Below, piece by piece: positions 36,385-49,500 of a stretch of 64,000 nucleotides of DNA. Each line of letters begins with the position of its first letter. Within the stretch, counting starts at the first letter, position 1. Both the position numbers and the translations under genes were made by a program. Origin of the DNA: Siphonodentalium dalli (Eukaryota > Mollusca > Scaphopoda > Gadilida > Siphonodentaliidae); the NCBI GenBank assembly GCA_032622095.1, contig CP136062.1:149974875-150038874 (forward strand), read 5' to 3'. The notes beneath the pieces are model-generated. The model did not search any database. It saw only the letters and a program-made list of their open reading frames with translations, and was not told the origin of the DNA.

Positions 36385-38840
36385 ATCGGGCTTGTTTTAA
36401 TGAGCGAAATAAGCTTCTTTGGGCGTTATTTAACCGCAATATACGGTTTATATATGGACCTATAAATAACGCAAAATAAGCCCATATTAGTATTATTTAA
36501 TCTAGCTTTTTTCATCGACACGACCTACCAGATTCAAGCTCTTTATAATGTGTTTTCTATGCGGCCCTCGCCATTCAACGGAATAATGGCTATAAGCTCA
36601 CTGTGTGCTTACTACAGAATCAAGTCCAAAAATTAACCTATGTGAATACTTAGGTCCAATATGAACTTACATGTATTTACCCGAGGATATGCTGCTATTA
36701 AAAAAATTTAGATATTGGACTGTTTTAAAAACCGCGTTTAATAGGTCCATATATATAGCGTGCATGTATATTAGGTTAAATAATACGACTATATTAGTTT
36801 ATTTCGCTCATTAAAATAAGCCCCGTTATGTGTTTATTTTAACGAGAACAGGCTACAAATTGACATTATTTGAAAACTCAAAAACGCTCCATGTGGGCCT
36901 AACGCTGGCTATTAAAACAGCCCTTTTTTGTGTATATTGGATATTTGAATATGAGATAAGCCCATATTGTGTTTAGTTTCATGACAATAGAGTGGAAAAC
37001 AAACACGAATCAACCATCTCAAGACTTACCATACAGATTGTTCTTGTGAAAATAAGAACATTTTGAGCGAAATAAGCTTATATTGGCATTATTTAACCGC
37101 AATATACGCTATATATGGACACAAAACGCTTATAGATGTGGGTATGAGGGTATACTTTTGTAGATACCACGGTATATTTGGGTATGTGCACCATATACAT
37201 GGGTACAGTATCACTGCATATTGACATTATTCGAAAACACTATACGCTCTATATGTGCTTAAACTATAGTTATTAAAACAGCCCTATATGGGATATTTGA
37301 ATATGCGAGAAGCCTGTTTTGTGCTTATTTTTGCAATTCGTGTTGTGCAAAACAACACAAATAAACCAAATCAAGACTTACCATGTAGCTATCAGCTCAT
37401 AACGGGATTTTTTTGCTGAGCGAAATAAGCTCATTTTGGCATTATTTAACCGCAATATACGTTCTATATGGACCTAAAACGGTTTTTTTTTAAAACAATC
37501 CAATATGGGATTATTTTCATACGAAATAAGCCCATATTGGCATTATTTAATCTACCTTTTTTTCATCGACACGACCTACTAGATTCACGCTCCTTATAAT
37601 GTGTGTTAACTGTGGCCCGCGCCATTCAAAGGAATGATAGAGATAACCTCACCGTGGGCTTATTTTAGAATCAAATAAGTCCATATGAACAGTGTGAATA
37701 TTTAGGTCCAATATGAACCTAATTACATGAGGATGTGTTGCGAAGAAAAAAAAGTAGATTAAATAATACCAAAGATAGGCTTATTCCGTGTAAAAATAGT
37801 CCAACATTTGACTGTTTTAAAAACCGTGTTTAGGTCAATATATAAAAAGTTCAGGTATATTGAGGTTAAATGATGCCAGTATGAGCTTATTTCGCTCATT
37901 AAAATAAGCCCGTTATGAGCTTATTTTTACGAGAACAGACTGCATATTGTCATTAATTGAACACTAAATATATGCTTGGGATATTTCAATATGCGATAAG
38001 CCCGCCTTATGCTTATTTTAGCAATTCGTGTTGAAAATAACACAAATAAACCAACCCAAGACTTACCATGCAGATGTCAGCCTGGTCTCGTGAAAATAAG
38101 CACATACCAATATGATATTGGCCCGTGTTGTGCTTGGTCTCGTGAAAATAAGCACATACCAATATGATATTGGCCCGTGTTGTGCTTATTTTCACGAGAA
38201 CAGCTAGGCTGGAAAACAAGACGATTAAACAACTCAACATTTACCATGCAGAGGTCATGCTTTTTTCTTGAAAATAAGCACTTAATTTTATTCATATAAG
38301 CTAATGTTGGCTTATTTAATCGCAATATATATAAGCTCTATATTGACATAAAACACGGTGTTTAAAACTAACATATCCTCCCATAAATACGCACATAATC
38401 GACCTATAATGTGAAATAGTTACGTATTGTGATTATTTGATTCTCAAATAAGCATATACTGGAGTCATAGCCGTGATTTCGTATTATGGCGCGGGCCACA
38501 GTGAAAACACATATTAAAGAGCGTACACCTGAAAAGCCATGGGTTCGCTTATTTGTTTCATTGTCCACATATAATCTGCTTAGAATAGCCTCATTATGAG
38601 TCGATATTATGACTAAAATGTTCTAATTTTCAGCACATTACCGACTTAATATGAGGCGATTCTAAGCAGATTATATACCTAAAAAGCTTTATTATAAGCA
38701 GGTAATGTGCGGATTTTAGGGAGAACAGGCTGTTTAAAACAGAACAATATGGGACTATTTACATACAAAATAAGCCTAGTGAGCTTATACCCGGTATTCA
38801 GTTGAATGACGCGAACCGTAGTAAAACACATTTGCACTAG
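36385..38840. repeat. AT-rich alternating inverted-repeat block (third element copy)
   Basis: Same family as 880-5139. The clearest palindrome is about 37390-37935: arms of about 190 bp run from a GAGCGAAATAAGCTCAT phrase through TAATCTACC to TTTTTCATCG, then reverse, around a core of about 170 bp with CACGCTCCTTATAATG. A compact CGCACATTATCTGC-type palindromic block is at about 38562-38716. A 52-bp stretch beginning GGTCTCGTGAAAATAAG is exactly duplicated in tandem at 38084-38187. No gene is seen. Confidence 0.85.
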
Positions 38841-39906
38841 AATGCACCCATCACACATATGGCATGTTTTGTGATATCTTGCCAACAGCAGTTTGAACCA
38901 CGGGTGCTGTGCCCTCTTTTGAGAGATCGATAGAGAATCTAGATATCAAATTTCAGTTCATCCATCGCGGAAATATTTGTGTGTACGGACTGAATATCTC
39001 TGTTATCTCCAGTTGATCTATTACACTAATTATGGTCTTAGTAATGACGTAAGAGTTGTTTGACATATTTATAGAACAATATAGACATCGCTCATATGAA
39101 GGGTGTGAATACGATTGGTTGCCGCTGATGCTATATATTATATACCAATTGGGTTACATTACTAGTTTGACTAGAATGCTTTGTGTATGTCATTGCACTT
39201 CAGCGGCAAAAAACGTCAAAGTCAATTCCGACACAAATAAATAAAAGACACGCGATCATTGGTTAGTCTTTGATTATCAATGTGTCAATGTGACCATGCC
39301 CTTATAGCGACTGATCTACGGTCTTCGGGAACATATCATCAAAATGCCAATTGCTTTGAGAATGAGAAAGCTTGTTTTCCCAGTTAATTAATAAGGCGCT
39401 TTAATAATCCATGTTTCAACATATGTTTCAGTACAATTTTGTCTAGAACCATGCGCTCGATCGTTTGGCCGGACATGGTTTATATGCACCTGCGTCTTTC
39501 GGAAATGTTTTGAACGTCGAAGAAAGTTTCCAGAAATTTGTTCGCACATCATTTTCTATGCGAGAAAAAAAAACGATTCCGCACGCATCTTTTAGACTCG
39601 ATCTCAAATAATTTTCCGAGTTTCAAAGAAAGCAATCTTTCAATTTTGTTCTTTTATGAACGATTTATTACCAAAATAAAACGAGATAACAATGCAAATT
39701 TAGTATAAATGTGGATTTAAATTACAATTGGTGACATCATTTCATATTAGCGCATGTGCATTCTTTACATTCTGTACTTCCGGTATGACGTAACATATTC
39801 GTGGAAGGACAGACAAATAAACAGATAAACAGAGATCCTGACCGAAAACATTGCTTGCGCCCAGCATAGACTGGCGCAAGTAAAGAGCGTGATATGTCCT
39901 GTCACA
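38841..39906. other. Unassigned non-repetitive stretch
   Basis: About 1.07 kb between repeat blocks with no recognised gene. A 62-codon open frame at 39056-39244 has no recognisable motif. Near 39853 there is a small hairpin, CTTGCGCC...GGCGCAAG. The last 20 bases return to the AT-rich family (AAAGAGCGTGATATGTCC). Confidence 0.5.
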
Positions 39907-41180
39907 AGCTCCATGAATTCCGTTCCCAGTTCCCAGTTCCCCTAAAATTGCACCTTTCGTTACTAAATCGGATGCGTAGCCAGAGTCATGGTGGCCACCC
40001 GGGAATCCTTGTATTTTCGTGCGGTGCCACCCAGCTGGCATCTATAGGAAAGGGACGCGACCATGCAGCCCCTTCCAAATTTTCGAAAATCGGGCTGAAG
40101 TCGTGCATGGGGTGTCAATATAGCACTTTTCGTTACTAAATCGGCTGCGTAGCCAGAGTCATGGTGGCCACCCGGGAATCCTTGTAGTTTCGTGCGGTGC
40201 CACCAAGCGGGCATCTATAGGAAAGGGACGCGACCATGCAGCCCCTTCCAAATTTTCTAAAATCGGGCTGAAGTCGTGCATGGGGTGTCAAAATAGCACT
40301 TTTCGTTACTAAATCGGCTGCGTAGACAGTCATGATGGCCACATGGGAATCCTTGTATTTTCGTGCGGTGCCACCCAGTTGTCATCTATAGGACAGGGAC
40401 GCGACCATATAGCCCCTTCCAATGTTTCGAAGATTGGGCTAAAGTCGTGCATGGAGCTCAAAATCGCACTTTTTGTTACTAAATCGGCTGCGTAGCCAGA
40501 ACCATGGCGACCACCCGGGAATCCTTGTATTTTGTGCGGTGCCACCCAGCGCGCATCTATAGGACAGGGACGCGGCCATATAGCCCTTCCACTTTTTTGA
40601 AAATTGGGCTGAAGTCGTGCATGCATGGAGCTAAAAATTGCATTTTTTTGTTGCTAAATCGGCTGCGTAGCCAGAACCATGGCGGCCACCCTGGAATTCC
40701 TTGCATTTTATGGGACCTAGTTTGTGATGTTTCGATGCACTATTGGTGGCACAATAAGATTCCAGAAGGATAGACTCGTGGCAGCTACGGTTATGCCTAC
40801 GCAGGCGATTTAGCAATGAGAAATGATTTTTTTTCATTATTTTGACCCCACGCACGACTTACGCCCAATTTTTGAACAACTGGACAGGCTTATGTGACTA
40901 TGTTTGTGATTTTTAGATGGACTAGTGGTGGCATAAGAAGCATCCACAAGGATACCCACGTGGCTGCTATGTGTATGCCTACGCAGGCGATTTAGCAACG
41001 AAAAATTATCTTTTTTTTCATTATTTTGACCCCACGCACGACTTACGCCCAATTTTTGAACAGCTGGACAGGCGTATGTGAACTAGTTTGTGATTTATAG
41101 ATGGACTAATTGTGGTATAAGAAGAATCCACAAGGGTAGCCCCGTGGCTGCTATGGTTATGCCAACGCAGGCGATTTAGT

Positions 41181-41530
41181 AACATATCCTCGCACGAATA
41201 CGCACAAAACCGACCTAAATTTTAATTAGGTACTTAAAGTGATTATTTGGTTATGAAATAAGCAGATAATGGAGTCATAGTCGTCATTTCGTGTTTTGGC
41301 GCGTGCCACAGTGAAAATACATGCTAATGAGCGTACACCTGAAAAGTTTGGTTATTATTTTTGTCATTGTCAGCACATAATTTACTTAGAATCGCCTATA
41401 TATGAGTCGATAATTTGACTAATAGGAACTCATTTTCAGCACATTGTCGACTCAAAATGAGGCGATTCTAAGCAGATTATCTACCTAAATTATTGTTTCT
41501 TCTCAGCAAATAATGTGCTGGTTTTCAGGA
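41181..41530 (+). repeat. AT-rich repeat segment inside foldback centre (1)
   Basis: Starts AACATATCCTCGCACGAATA right after a unit's GCGATTTAGT, includes a CACATAATTTACTTAG-type palindromic block, and returns to the tandem units at GCAACGAAAAATG. The entry phrase equals that at 42262 and at the element's right flank (43308). Confidence 0.8.
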
Positions 41531-42261
41531 TTAAGCAACGAAAAATGTCATATTTTTACCCCACGCACGATTTACGCCCAACTGTTGAACAGCTGGACAA
41601 GTTTATATGACATATTTTGTGATTTCTAGATGGACTTGTAGCGGCACAAGAAGAACCCACAATGATAGCCCCGTAGCGTCTATGGTTATGCCTACGCAGG
41701 CGATTTAGCAACGAATTTTTTTTTTTTTTTTTCATTATTTTAACCCCACGCACGACTTACGCTCAATTTGTGAACAGCTGGACGGGAGCATGTTAATTGA
41801 TTTGTGATTTCTAGATGGACTGGTGGTGGCAGAAGAAAAATCCACACGGATAGTCTCGTGACTGCTATGGTTATGCCTACGCAGGCGATTTAGCAACGAA
41901 AAATGAACTTTGTTTCATTATTTTGACCCCACGCACGACTTACGCCCAATTTTTGAACAGCTGGACAGGCGTATGTGAACCAGTTTGTGATCTCTCGATG
42001 GACTAGTGGTGGCATAAGAAGAATCCACAACGAGAGCCCCGTGGCTGCTATGGATATGCCTACGCAGACGATTTGCAACGAAAAATGACATTTTTTTCAT
42101 TATTTTCATCCGATGCACGACTTACACCCAATTTATTAACAGCTGGACAGGCATATGTGAACCAGTTTGTGATTTCTAGATGGACTAGTGGTGGCCAAAG
42201 AAGAATCCACAAGGATATAGCCCAGTGGCTGCTATGGTTATGCCAACGCAGGCGATTTAGC

Positions 42262-42410
42262 AACATATCCTCGCACAAATACGCACATATTCGACCTATA
42301 ATTCCAATTAGCTTATTTCTTGTCATTGTTCGCACATAATCTGCTTAGAATCGCCTCTATATGAGTCGATATTGTGACTAATAGGGTCTCCTTTTCAGTA
42401 CATTATCGAC
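42262..42410 (+). repeat. AT-rich repeat segment inside foldback centre (2)
   Basis: Starts AACATATCCTCGCACAAATA after GCGATTTAGC and returns at TAACGAAAAATG near 42411. Shorter version of the segment at 41181. Confidence 0.78.
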
Positions 42411-43299
42411 TAACGAAAAATGTCCTATTTTGGACAAGTTTATGTGACCTAGTTTGTGATTTTTAGATGTAATAGTGGTGGCACAAGAAGATTCCGCAAA
42501 GATAGCCACGTGTCTGCTACGGTTATGCCTACGCGGGCGATTTAGCAACGAAAAGTGCGATTTGGAGCTCCATGCACGACTTCAACCCAATTTTCGAAAA
42601 ATTGAAAAGGCCTATAAGGTCTCGTCCCTGTCCAATAGATGTCTACTGGGTGGCACCGCACGAAAATACAAGGATTCCCGAGTGGCCGCCATGGTTCTGT
42701 CTACGCAGCTGATTTAGTAACAAAAAGTAAAAAAAATTAACTCCATGCACGACTTCAGCCCAATTTTCAAAAAATTGGAAGAGGCTATATGGCCGCGTCC
42801 CTGTCATAAAGATGCCCGCTGGGTGGCACCGCACGAAAATGAAAGAATTCCCGGGTGGCCGCCATGGTTCTGGCTACGCAGCCGATTTAGTAACAAAGCG
42901 TGCTATGTTTAGCTACATGCACGACTTCAGCCCAATTTTCGAAAAATTGGAAGGGGCTAGATGGCCGCGTCCCTGTCCAATAGATGCCCGCTGGGTGGCA
43001 CCGCACGAAAATGCAAGGATTCCCGGGTGGCCGCCATGGTTCTGGCTACGCAGCCGATTTAGTAACGAAAAGTGCTATTTTGACACCCCATGCACGCCTT
43101 CAGCCCGATTTTCGAAAATTTGGAAGGGGCTGCATGGTCGCGTCCCTTTTCTATAGATGCCCGCTGGGTGGCACCGCACAAAAATACAAGGATTCCCGGG
43201 TGGTCTCCATGACTCTGGCTACGCAGCCGATTTAGTAAACGAAAAGTGCAATTTTAGGAGAATAGGGAACTGGGAACTGGGAACGGAATTCATGGAGCT

Positions 43300-44560
43300 C
43301 GTGTCACAACATATCCTCGCGCAAATACGCACATAATCGGCCCATAATGTGAAATAAGTACATAATATGATTATTTAATTGTGAAATAAGCAGATAATAG
43401 ATCATATCGTTATCTGGTTCTATGGCGCGGGCCACATTGAAAACACATGTTAAAGAGCTTACACTTGAAAGTCGTAAGTTGGCTTATTTGTGTCATTTTC
43501 CGCACACAATCTGTTTACAATCGACTCATTGTCAGTCGATAATGTGACTATGCTCTCATTTTTAGCACATTATCGACTCAAAATGAGGCGATTCTAAGCA
43601 GATTATCTACCTAAAAAAATATTTATTATAAACAGATAATGTGCCCGTTTTTTTTTGGGAACAGGCTGTTTAAAACAGTACAATATGGGACTATTTACAT
43701 ACGAAATAAGCCCATATTGGCATTATTTAATCTAACCTTTTTCCATCAACACGACTTACCAAAGCTACGCTCTTTGTACGGTGTTCTCATTGTGGCTCGC
43801 GCCAATCAACGGAATAAGGGTTTAAGCTTAATATGTGCTTATTTCAGAATCAGATTATGGGCTTATTTTCTCAAGAACAGGCTGAAAAATAACACGAATA
43901 AACCAACACAAGACTTTCCATGTACATTTCATCCTCGTGAAAATAAGCACATAACGGTTTTATTTTAATGTGCGAAATAAGCTCATATTGGCGTTATTTA
44001 ATATAAGCTTTATATATGGACCTAAAACGCGGTTTTTTTAAACAGTCCAATATGGGACTATTTTCGTACGAAATAAACCCATATTATTATTATTAATCTA
44101 GCTTTTTTCATCGACATGACCAATATCAGATGCACACTCTTTATGTTTTATATATGCGACCCTCGTGATTCAATGGCGTAATGGCTATAAGCTCACTGTG
44201 GGCTTATTTCTGAATCAAATAAGTCTATTGAATCATATGTTGATATTTATTTCCACTATGAACCTATTTTTGTGAGGATATGTTACGATCAAAAACGGTA
44301 GATTTAATAATACCAATATGGGCTTTTTGCGTCCGGAGATAGTCCCACATTCGACTGTTTTAAAAACTGAATTTTAAGTCCATATAGAGCGTATATTGTG
44401 ATTAAATAATACCAATAGGGACTTATTTCGCTCATTAAAATAAGACCGTTGCGTGCTTATTTGTATGGAAATCATGGTCCCATATTGGACGTTTATCTCC
44501 ACACAGAGCCTATATTGATATGAGCTTATTTCGCTCATCAAATGCAATTTAATAATACCA
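43300..44560. repeat. AT-rich alternating inverted-repeat block before satellite
   Basis: Same family. A compact palindromic block lies at about 43501-43640 (CGCACACAATCTG...CAGATAATGTGC). The block runs straight into diverged satellite monomers at about 44561. Confidence 0.85.
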
Positions 44561-46540
44561 ATTAGACCATGAACAAACAAATATTCACCTTCCCACTGAG
44601 ACCAAAATCCCTTTCATGTGGCCAAATTGTTTTGTTCAGTGCCTGCCTATATTCTAAAGTCAAATGTGGAATCATTTTCAGAATGAGTAGAGTCTGAGAC
44701 TGACCCCAAAATATTATTTCATAATCACAGGTGTTGCATGGTCCATTGGAATTTATCATGGGTGCTGCAGGTGTTGGGCCAGCTCCGTGCCCTTCAATCC
44801 CAACCAGGAGCTCAAACTTCAGTAAATATTTTATGCAGATGCAGATCTATCCATTAACAAATTAATGGGTACTGGGCCCAATTCAAGTTAAAAAATACCC
44901 AATCGACTTTAAACACAAATATTCACCTCACCTGAGCCCAAAATCCCTTCAACGTGCCCAAACATTAAATGGGTTACTGGGCCCAATTCAAGTTAAAATT
45001 ATCCATTTGACTATTAAACACAAATATTCACCTCCCCCTCAGCCCAAAATCCCTTCCAGGTGCCCAAATAAACAAAATTTCGGTGTCTGAGATAACACTG
45101 ACCCCAAAATATTATTTTATAGGTACCAGTGCCATATGTTTTATCATGGGTGGTATGGGTGTTGGACTGATTCCTAAGCCTAAAATACCAATATGGCTAT
45201 TAAAAACACAAATATTCCTCTCCCCTCGCCCAAATTCCCTTCCAGGTAACAAAATATTTTCTGTTGATCGCCTGCCTATACTCTTAAGTCATATGTGGAA
45301 TCATGTTTCATAAATGAGTGTTGTCTGATTGAACACTGACCCCAAAATATGATTCTATAGGCACAGATGCTGTATGGTTTACCATTGGTGCTGTGGGTGT
45401 TGGGTGGCTCCATACTCTTAAATCCAATACGGGAAATCATTTACATAGGTGCTTACCTATTCAATAACACTAAAAGCCCTGGATGAAGATATCAATAATG
45501 GCACAATATAAGTTAAATATACCAACTTGACTATTAAAATTCCTAATATTCCACTCCCCTTGACCAGAGCCCAAAATAACTTCCAGGTGCCAAAATATAT
45601 CATTTTCAGAATGGGCATAGTCTGAGACCCAGAAAAATGATTTTATAGGCACGGGTGCTGTATGGTTTCATCATGGGTGCCGTGGGTGTTGGGCTGTCAC
45701 CACACCCTTAAAACCCACTGAGGAGCCCAAACTTTTGCACATCTTCTTAAACAGATGAATATATTTCCAAAAACACTAAAAGTACTGGAAGTTGATATCT
45801 ATAATGGGTCACAATTCAAATTAAATATACCAACTTAACTATTAAAAAACCCAAATATTCCCCTCCCCCTGACCAGAGCCCAAAATACCATTCAGGTGCC
45901 CAAAGAATTGTTTTACCATTGCCTACATATATTCTGAAGTAAACTGGATTAATTTTCAGAATAGGTATAGTCTGAGAGAACACTGACCCAGAAATATGTT
46001 TTCATAGCCGCTGTATGGTTTCATCATGGGTGCCGTGGGTGTTGGGCTGTCACCATCTCCTAAAAATCCACTGAGGAGCCCAAACTTTTGCACATATTCT
46101 TATACAGATGAAACACTAAAAGTACAGGAAGTAGAAATCTATAATGGGTCACAATTCACGTTAAATATACCAATTTAACTTTTAAAATACCCAAATATCC
46201 CCCCCCCCTGACCAAAGCCCAAAATCCCATTCATATGCTCAAATAATTTTTTTTCTCATTGCCTATATATATTCTAAAAGTCAACTGTAGAGTAATTTTC
46301 AGAATGGGTATAGTCTGAGAGATCACCGATTCAGAAATATGTTTTCATAGGCACGGGTGCTGTATGGTTTTTTCATGGGAGCTGTGTGTGTTGGGCTGTC
46401 TCCATAACTTTAAAACCCACCGTGGAGCCCAAACTTTGTGCAAACCATTTGTATAGATGCATAGTTGCATACCTATCCAAAAACTATAAAAGTGCTGGAA
46501 ATAGATACCTATAATGGGTCATATGACCCAATTCAAGTTA
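44561..46540 (+). repeat. Diverged satellite monomers at array edge
   Basis: Old, unevenly decayed monomers of the same satellite (GGTGTTGGGC, CTTAAAACCCACTGAGGAGC, GCCCAAAAT). Near 45671, 46026 and 46373 successive full-length monomers are spaced about 355 and 347 bp, showing the ancestral unit before the 538-bp composite formed. The next phrase, at 46566, is only 193 bp on: the first truncated half. Confidence 0.88.
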
Positions 46541-49500
46541 AATATACCAATTTAACTTGAATTGTCATGGGTGCTGTGGGTGTTGGGCTGTCTCCATACC
46601 CTTAAAACCCACTAAGGAGCCCAAACTTTTGCAAATCTTCTTATACTGATGCAGATATTTCCAAAAACAATAGGAGACCTAGAAGTATATACCATTACAG
46701 GACCCAATTCCAGTTAAATATACCAATTTAACCATTAAAAAAAACAAATATCCCCCCTGAATAGAGCCCAAAATCCCATTCAGGTGCCCAAATATTTTTT
46801 TCCCATTGCCTCTATATATTCTAGAGTGAAATGTGGAATCATTTACAGAATGGGTATAGTCTGAGAGATGGCTGACTCAGAAATATGTTTTCATAGGCAC
46901 GGCTGCTGTATGGTTTTATCATGGGTGCTGTGGTGTTGGGCTGTCTCAATACCCTTAAAACCCACTGAGGAGCCCAAACTTTGTGCAAACCATTTGCATA
47001 GATGCATACCTATCCACAAACAACAAAAGTGCTGGAAGTAGATACATATAATGGGTCATATGGCCCAATTCAAGTTAAATATACCAATTTAACTTGAATT
47101 GTCATGGGTGCTGGGCTGTCTCCATACCCTTAAAACCCACTAAGGAGCCCAAACTTTTGCATATCTTCTTATAATGATGCAGATCTTTCCAAAAACACTA
47201 GGAGACCTAGAAGTATATACCTATAATGGGTCACAGGACCCAATTCCAGTTAAATATACCAATTTAACCATTAAAAAAAACAAATATTCCCCCCTGACCA
47301 GAGCCCAAAATGCCATTCAGGTGCCCAAATCATCTTTTCCCATTGCCTCTATATATTCTAAAGTGAAATGTGGAATCATTTTCAGAATGGGTATAGTCTG
47401 AGAGATGGCTGACTCAGAAATATGTTTTCATAGGCACGGGTGCTGTATGGTTTTATCATGGGTGCTGTGGGTGTTGGGCTGTTTCCATACCCTTAAAACC
47501 CACCGAGGAGCCCAAACTTTGTGCAAACTATTTGCATAGATGCATACCTATCCACAAACAACAAAAGTGCTGGAAGTAGATACATATAATGGGTCATATG
47601 GCCCAATTCAAGTTAAATATACCAATTTAACTTGAATTGTCATGGGTGCTGGGCTGTCTCCATACCCTTAAAACCCACTAAGGAGCCCAAACTTTTGCAT
47701 ATCTTCTTATAATGATGCAGATCTTTCCAAAATCACTAGGAGACCTAGAAGTATATACCTATAATGGGTCACAGGACCCAATTCCAGTTAAATATACCAA
47801 TTTAACCATTAAAAAAAACAAATATTCCCCCCTGACCAGAGCCCAAAATGCCATTCAGGTGCCCAAATCATCTTTTCCCATTGCCTCTATATATTCTAAA
47901 GTGAAATGTGGAATCATTTTCAGAATGGGTATAGTCTGAGAGATGGCTGACTCAGAAATATGTTTTCATAGGCACGGGTGCTGTATGGTTTTATCATGGG
48001 TGCTGTGGGTGTTGGGCTGTTTCCATACCCTTAAAACCCACCGAGGAGCCCAAACTTTGTGCAAACTATTTGCATAGATGCATACCTATCCACAAACAAC
48101 AAAAGTGCTGGAAGTAGATACATATAATGGGTCATATGGCCCAATTCAAGTTAAATATACCAATTTAACTTGAATTGTCATGGGTGCTGGGCTGTCTCCA
48201 TCAGTGTTCGCGCTGTCGGTAGCCAAATTAGCCAATGGCTAATCTTTTTCGAATTTGGCTAATAAAAATTTCATTTGGCTAAACTTTTGGCTAAACTTTT
48301 TTTGACCCCAAATGGAGACTGAAAGCATGAATTTTTGGCAAGTGGGTTTTCAATTCTGTGATGTGAACGATCTAGTCCGAAAACATTGTAAGTGGGAATA
48401 TATCGCCGACTGTACAAAAGGAAACCCGATCGCGGACAGTACAAAGGGAAACCCGTCACTCTGCACGAAACAGCAAAATATCATTATTTTACATTTAATC
48501 CGCTAATCCCCCATTGTCTGTCTGGTCACTCACGGGACTCCTGCACAATGCATGTTTATGATGACATTGTATTTATGACGGTCAAGGTTTATGAGCACCA
48601 AGTGTAAGACAATAGCTTAATCAGCCAAATGTGAATCACGACAGATATTTTATGGCTATTTGTCGTCAATACCGATACATTCAAAATAATATGCATGCTT
48701 TTATGACAGATTGCAATTTGATAATGGCGTAACAATATTAAGTTATTAGTTTCCAGATGTCACTTAAATATTTTCGCAAGGATAATTAATATTTAATGAT
48801 TTTTAAAAAGATATTGATATAAAACAAAAAATTAATGACATTAAGAAGGACAATCCCGGGTTACCCCCCCCCCCAAAATCACTCTTCCACATAAAGATTA
48901 ATTAATAAATTTTTAATAAATGATATATATCAAAATATTTCTAGTTCATCAAAATTAGTTAAATTATTGTGTATTTTACCTGTGTCTGTTAGATTTGACG
49001 TTTTAGTCATTAATTGTGAACCGACCAGAAAACGATGATTTAATTTGGCCATAGTTTTTTTTAGTTTGGCTAAAAAACATTTGGCTAAAGTTTTTTTTCA
49101 TTTGGCTAATAAAATTTTCATTTGGCTAAACTTTTGGCTAAAGTTTTTTTCGGTCCAGCGCGAACACTGGTCTCCATACCCTTAAAACCCACTAAGGAGC
49201 CCAAACTTTTGCATATCTTCTTATAATGATGCAGATCTTTCCAAAAACACTAGGAGACCTAGAAGTATATACCTATAATGGGTCACAGGACCCAATTCCA
49301 GTTAAATATACCAATTTAACCATTAAAAAAAACAAATATTCCCCCCTGACCAGAGCCCAAAATGCCATTCAGGTGCCCAAATCATCTTTTCCCATTGCCT
49401 CTATATATTCTAAAGTGAAATGTGGAATCATTTTCAGAATGGGTATAGTCTGAGAGATGGCTGACTCAGAAATATGTTTTCATAGGCACGGGTGCTGTAT

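Larger units (their letters stand above)
39907..43299. mobile_element. 3.4-kb foldback element with tandem-repeat arms
   Basis: Ends are inverted: AGCTCCATGAATTCCGTTCC at 39907 and its complement ending 43299, followed by a doubled TTCCCAG/CTGGGAA motif. Left arm 39950-40715 has five units of about 172 bp (GCTGCGTAGCCAGA...GGAATCCTTGTATTTTCG...GCTGAAGTCGTGCATG). Right arm 42545-43250 has about five units in the opposite orientation. The centre (40730-42545) has diverged units (CCCACGCACGACTTACGCCC, GGTTATGCCTACGCAGGCG) in right-arm orientation. Structure recalls Foldback-type transposons with satellite-like arms. It sits in the AT-rich repeat; similar TGTCACAA sits at both borders, but an exact duplication is not established. 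No transposase is seen. Confidence 0.8.

Noticed and set aside
40504-43235. Multiple 60-114 codon frames on both strands in the foldback element
   Set aside because: They are the same translated tandem unit seen repeatedly in both orientations; no transposase motif is found.
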